Assembly: GCF_014653435.1 (NCBI RefSeq)
Contig: NZ_BNAO01000013.1
Coordinates: 1-43,096 of the forward strand
Length of the DNA: 43,096 nt
Direction: 5' to 3'
Source: Alishewanella longhuensis
GTDB lineage: Bacteria > Pseudomonadota > Gammaproteobacteria > Enterobacterales > Alteromonadaceae
The notes beneath the pieces are model-generated. The model did no database searches, had not been told where the DNA came from, and saw nothing but the letters and a program-made list of their open reading frames with translations. Position 1 is the first letter of the stretch. Each line of letters starts with the position of its first letter. Below, in pieces: positions 40,609 to 43,096 of the stretch. A program made the position numbers and the translations under genes.

Positions 40609-41559
40609 ATGACACAGCATGTCCCAACGTTAGATATAAGACGGTTTGCCACCGACAAAGATAACTTTGTTGCCGAAATTGGCAAGGCCTACACTGAATT
40701 TGGATTTTGTGGCATTAGCGGCCATGGTATTCCAGATGAAGTGGTAGAGAATACTTACAAAGCAATTAAACAGTTTTTTGCATTACCGAATGAGGTAAAA
40801 GCAGGCTATGCTAAACCCGGTCAAGGTGGCGCTCGCGGCTATACCGGTTTTGGTGTAGAAAAAGCCAAAGACTCTAATCATCCAGACCTCAAAGAGTTTT
40901 GGCATGTTGGCCGTGAACTGGACGGTCCTGCGCCGCATCCAAGTTTGTATCCTAATGTTTGGCCGACAGAGGTGCCGGAGTTTAAAGCGGCAACTTACCA
41001 GTTATACACTGAGCTGGAAAAGTTGGGTAATCGTGTGCTTGAGGCATTGGCATTATTTTTAGGCCAGGAGCAATCATACTTCGCGGATAAAGTGAATTAT
41101 GGCAATTCGATTCTGCGGCCTATTCATTATCCACCAATCAAAGATACTGCTACCCAGTCAATTCGTGCCGGCCAACATGAAGATATCAACCTGATCACTT
41201 TATTGGTAGGGTCAAACGAAGCTGGCTTGGAAATACTGCGCCGCGATGGCAGTTGGTTGCCGGTAACTACTATTGAAGGCACTATCGTAGTTAATATCGG
41301 CGATATGTTACAGCGGCTGACTAACCACGTCTTACCGTCAACGACTCACCGTGTTGTTAACCCGGCTGGTATGGCTGCGGGTGAACCGCGTTATTCCATT
41401 CCGTTCTTTATGCATCCTAATCCAGATTTTGTTATTGAAACGCTGGAAAGCTGTATCAGTAATGAGAGGCCGAATCGTTACCCAGAACCGATTAACTCTA
41501 ATGATTATTTAATGCAGCGATTAGAAGAGATTGGCTTGCTAAAGAAGGTTAAATATTAA
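40609..41559 (+). CDS. 2-oxoglutarate/Fe(II) oxygenase, isopenicillin-N-synthase-like
   Basis: A 316-residue cytosolic non-haem iron oxygenase. The iron triad is His190, Asp192 (GQHEDINLITLL) and His247 (TTHRVV); Arg261 and Ser263 in PRYSIPFF bind the co-substrate carboxylate. The N-terminal DIOX_N-type domain includes GFCGISGHGIP and GARGYTGFGVEKAK. It follows the nucleoside transporter by 15 bases, so a role on a nucleoside or its breakdown product is possible but unproven. Family members include ethylene-forming and antibiotic-forming enzymes, so function cannot be read from the fold. Confidence 0.88.
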   Translation: MTQHVPTLDIRRFATDKDNFVAEIGKAYTEFGFCGISGHGIPDEVVENTYKAIKQFFALPNEVKAGYAKPGQGGARGYTGFGVEKAKDSNHPDLKEFWHVGRELDGPAPHPSLYPNVWPTEVPEFKAATYQLYTELEKLGNRVLEALALFLGQEQSYFADKVNYGNSILRPIHYPPIKDTATQSIRAGQHEDINLITLLVGSNEAGLEILRRDGSWLPVTTIEGTIVVNIGDMLQRLTNHVLPSTTHRVVNPAGMAAGEPRYSIPFFMHPNPDFVIETLESCISNERPNRYPEPINSNDYLMQRLEEIGLLKKVKY

Positions 41560-41619
41560 GCTTGCTGCTTGGTAATTAATCGAACGATATACAGCTTGAT
41601 AAAATGTGCAGTTTGTTAG

Positions 41620-41647
41620 TTGACGTAATTTAAAAACTCGCTATACT
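41620..41647 (+). promoter_or_regulatory. Promoter of tRNA-Leu
   Basis: TTGACG and TATACT are 16 bases apart and followed by the GC-rich discriminator GCACGCC. This is the arrangement of stringently controlled stable-RNA promoters. Transcription would start about 28 bases before the tRNA. Confidence 0.8.
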
Positions 41648-41681
41648 GCACGCCATGTTAAGCGCGTAGCGTAAACATAAC

Positions 41682-41767
41682 GCAGATGTGGTGGAATTGG
41701 TAGACACGCAAGCTTCAGGTGTTTGTGCCCACAAGGCGTGAGAGTTCGAGTCTCTCCATCTGCACCA
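41682..41767 (+). tRNA. tRNA-Leu(CAG)
   Basis: The acceptor stem GCAGATG pairs with CATCTGC. The anticodon arm is CAAGC-TTCAGGT-GTTTG, giving anticodon CAG (reads CUG). A long class II variable arm precedes the T arm GAGAG-TTCGAGT-CTCTC, and the discriminator A is followed by an encoded CCA. An intrinsic terminator lies four bases downstream. Confidence 0.97.
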
Positions 41768-41771
41768 AATT

Positions 41772-41794
41772 AACCGGCTAAGGCCGGTTTTTTT
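41772..41794 (+). terminator. Terminator of tRNA-Leu
   Basis: AACCGGC pairs with GCCGGTT around a TAAG loop, followed by a run of T. Confidence 0.9.
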
Positions 41795-41796
41795 GT

Positions 41797-41926
41797 TTTT
41801 GCCGTCCATGGCAAAAACCTGCTGCGCAGGCCAGCTGAAGCTGTCTAAAACTGATCCTGTCAGTTTTATGTGCCTGCAATCCATGCAGGCATCCCTCCGG
41901 GACCAGCCTAAGGCTTTCCACAAAAC
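41797..41926 (+). repeat. Multi-hairpin direct repeat, copy A
   Basis: This copy is a chain of small perfect stems: TTTTGCC/GGCAAAA, CCTGC/GCAGG, CAGCT/AGCTG, AAAACTGA/TCAGTTTT (41847-41867), TGCCTGC/GCAGGCA (41871-41891) and AGCCT/AGGCT. The same order recurs 216 bases downstream in copy B. It begins in the T-tract of the tRNA terminator. It has no coding character of its own. Confidence 0.85.
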
Positions 41927-41944
41927 GGCAGGACAGCCGTTTTG
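41921..41944 (+). repeat. Hairpin between the two repeats, partial inverted copy
   Basis: CAAAACGGC pairs perfectly with GCCGTTTTG around six bases. Read on the minus strand, this hairpin and its flank (GCTGTGCAAAACGGC) match the GCTGTGCAAAATTGC arm of copy B, so a third, inverted partial unit seems to lie between the direct copies. Confidence 0.6.
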
Positions 41945-42012
41945 CACAGCTATGCTGCCGAAGGCGAGCGTCATGGATGATGCGAGTGCAAAATGTTCCC
42001 TACATTTTTGTG

Positions 42013-42142
42013 TTTTGCCGTCCATGGCAAAAACCTGCTTCGCAGGCCAGCTGACGCTGTGCAAAATTGCTCCTGCAATTTTGTGTGCCTGCAATCCATG
42101 CAGGCATCCCTTCGGCACCAGCCTTTGGCTGTCCAAAAACGT
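42013..42142 (+). repeat. Multi-hairpin direct repeat, copy B
   Basis: This has the same hairpin order as copy A, with changed but still paired stems: CAAAATTGC/GCAATTTTG (42062-42083) replaces AAAACTGA/TCAGTTTT, and CAGCC/GGCTG replaces AGCCT/AGGCT. TGCCTGC/GCAGGCA with loop AATCCAT is identical. Paired substitutions in both arms point to selection on the fold. Confidence 0.85.
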
Positions 42143-42414
42143 TAAAATAGCTATTCTTCTTTTATACACCTTGTTTTGAGTTGCTAGAAAACAGGCCTAC
42201 ATTTACTTACATTACCTATCCGTCGTTACAAGAGCCAAAGCTCAGATAGCAGAGCATCTTTAGAGGGCATAACTACAATCGATCTCATCACCTATAGGTT
42301 CTTAAGAATCGGAGCATAAAAAGCGATAGCTATATAAAGGTAGCTGTAATTGCTTTGATAAGCTGAGGTCTGGAGTTTCAAGCTTTATAGTAAAGTGCTA
42401 TATACCCGCCATGA

Positions 42415-42760
42415 TCAAAGTTGCTGCAGTGCTGGCTTGATTCGCTCCCTGAAACGCCAGTCCGAGCCAGTCACATGGACAACTGTACTAAGTGATATCC
42501 ATTTGCCGCCTACCTGCAGCGTCAATAATTTTGGCTCTATATAAAGAGAGGCGAGTTAAAGGTGGATGTTGTTTAATTCGAGCAAACGGAATACCAACTG
42601 CGTATGGTACAAAGTAGGGCTGAAAGCGTCCTATTATGGTGGTGTTGAACCATAAAAATAGCCTTAGTAAAGCGATAAGTATGAGTTTTTGTAGGTAAAA
42701 TAAGCTTTTTGAGTGGTTTTTGTGCGGTTGGTGCGGTTTTTCAATAAATTCTGATAAAAC
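42415..42760 (-). pseudogene. Possible frameshifted gene remnant in the gap before the rRNA promoters
   Basis: The gap from 42143 to 42760 has no intact gene. On the minus strand an open frame without a start codon (42760 to 42488) contains TIIGRFQPYFVPYAVGIPFA and then HPPLTRLSLY. A second frame (42555 to 42415) continues with LYIEPKLLTLQVGGKWISL and ends VTGSDWRFRERIKPALQQL. Together they read like one protein broken by a frameshift. I do not recognise it, and a chance open frame in AT-rich DNA is possible. Confidence 0.22.
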
Positions 42761-42763
42761 CTA

Positions 42764-42798
42764 TTGCACCAATTCTAAAACGCCCTATAATGCGCGCC
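42764..42798 (+). promoter_or_regulatory. rRNA operon promoter 1
   Basis: TTGCAC and TATAAT are 16 bases apart, with discriminator GCGCGCC and an A/T-rich upstream region suited to an UP element. It is the first of three tandem promoters pointing to the right edge. Confidence 0.75.
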
Positions 42799-42882
42799 AT
42801 GCCACGGGGCGCTGCGCTAAACGAGAGTGAAGCCAGTCACCGGGTGAGAAAAACGAGTTGCAAAAATCTTTTAAAAAGACGC

Positions 42883-42917
42883 TTGACAGCAAGTTTAAAA
42901 TCACTAAAATGGCCGCC
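42883..42917 (+). promoter_or_regulatory. rRNA operon promoter 2
   Basis: TTGACA and TAAAAT are 16 bases apart, with discriminator GGCCGCC and an A-rich tract upstream. Its -35 context ACGCTTGAC is repeated in promoter 3. Confidence 0.8.
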
Positions 42918-43026
42918 TCGCTTCAGGCTGCTAACGAAAGCCTCGAAAAGCGAAGTGAAGCAAGAAGTGAAGTAAAAAGTAGAGTCGAACGTGACGAGGT
43001 GTCTTAAAAAAGAATCTTCCTCACGC

Positions 43027-43060
43027 TTGACTTAAAATCTGGGAAGTGTAACATACGCCT
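43027..43060 (+). promoter_or_regulatory. rRNA operon promoter 3
   Basis: TTGACT and TAACAT are 16 bases apart, followed by a GC-rich ACGCCTCCCGC start region. It is the closest promoter to the boxA at the window edge. Confidence 0.75.
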
Positions 43061-43082
43061 CCCGCTTTGAAGTTCAAAGCAC

Positions 43083-43096
43083 GCTCTTTAACAATT
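43083..43096 (+). promoter_or_regulatory. boxA antitermination element of an rRNA leader
   Basis: GCTCTTTAACAATT matches the boxA found in the leader of gammaproteobacterial rRNA operons. With the three promoters it predicts a 16S rRNA gene just past the right edge. Confidence 0.85.

Noticed and set aside
41630..42179. Long overlapping open frames on both strands across tRNA-Leu and the hairpin repeats
   Set aside because: They read through the tRNA, its terminator and the repeat stems. The minus-strand protein contains the familiar false translation of an antisense tRNA-Leu (WRDSNSHAL), and the repeats give duplicated peptide pieces.
42790..42975. 61-codon frame across the rRNA promoters
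   Set aside because: It covers promoter and discriminator sequences and has no protein-like character.

Overview
The window looks like chromosome of a free-living gammaproteobacterium of the Alteromonadales/Rheinheimera-Alishewanella type. This is inferred from the gene order and protein character: arcB beside gltBD, gcvA-ygdD-rlmM, mutY-yggX, trmB-rsmC, two very large TonB-dependent receptors, and a tRNA-Leu followed by the promoter region of a ribosomal RNA operon. No name can be fixed from sequence reading alone.

Layout. Positions 1-2519 are accessory DNA: the tail of an IS1182-like transposase, a diverged second copy of the same tail, and a run of small promoterless genes (a 59-residue membrane protein, a YjaB-like GNAT acetyltransferase, an unknown 176-residue protein, a membrane/zinc-ribbon protein). 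These are separated by attC-like palindromes with integron-type end boxes, so I read it as part of a gene-cassette array whose integrase lies outside the window. Positions 2691-7216 hold membrane proteins: a YqhA-like protein, a calcium/sodium antiporter, a small unknown membrane protein, and an MFS/spermidine-synthase fusion.

Positions 7299-14855 (minus strand) form one tight operon: TonB-dependent receptor, YfcC-type inner-membrane transporter, isoaspartyl dipeptidase, secreted cyanophycinase. Together these would degrade external cyanophycin to beta-Asp-Arg, import the dipeptide and split it to aspartate and arginine. This is the most interesting system in the window. The dipeptidase has lost one histidine of its HxH metal motif and has Glu where the E. 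coli enzyme has a carboxylated lysine. Next comes gltBD (glutamate synthase), then arcB, which converges with arcA with no bases between the two stop codons, and an orphan sensor kinase.

Positions 26779-33804 are housekeeping: a DUF3293 protein, a small exported protein, rsmC and trmB (RNA methyltransferases), mutY-yggX (DNA repair and iron handling), gcvA, an alpha/beta hydrolase, ygdD and rlmM. From 33914 there is an exported endonuclease/phosphatase-family protein, an Oar-like TonB receptor with a strong terminator, a udk / nucleoside transporter / 2-oxoglutarate-oxygenase operon, and tRNA-Leu(CAG). The tRNA is followed by two long direct repeats made of hairpins whose stems covary. The window ends in three stacked sigma70 promoters and a boxA, which should lead into a 16S rRNA gene just beyond the right edge.
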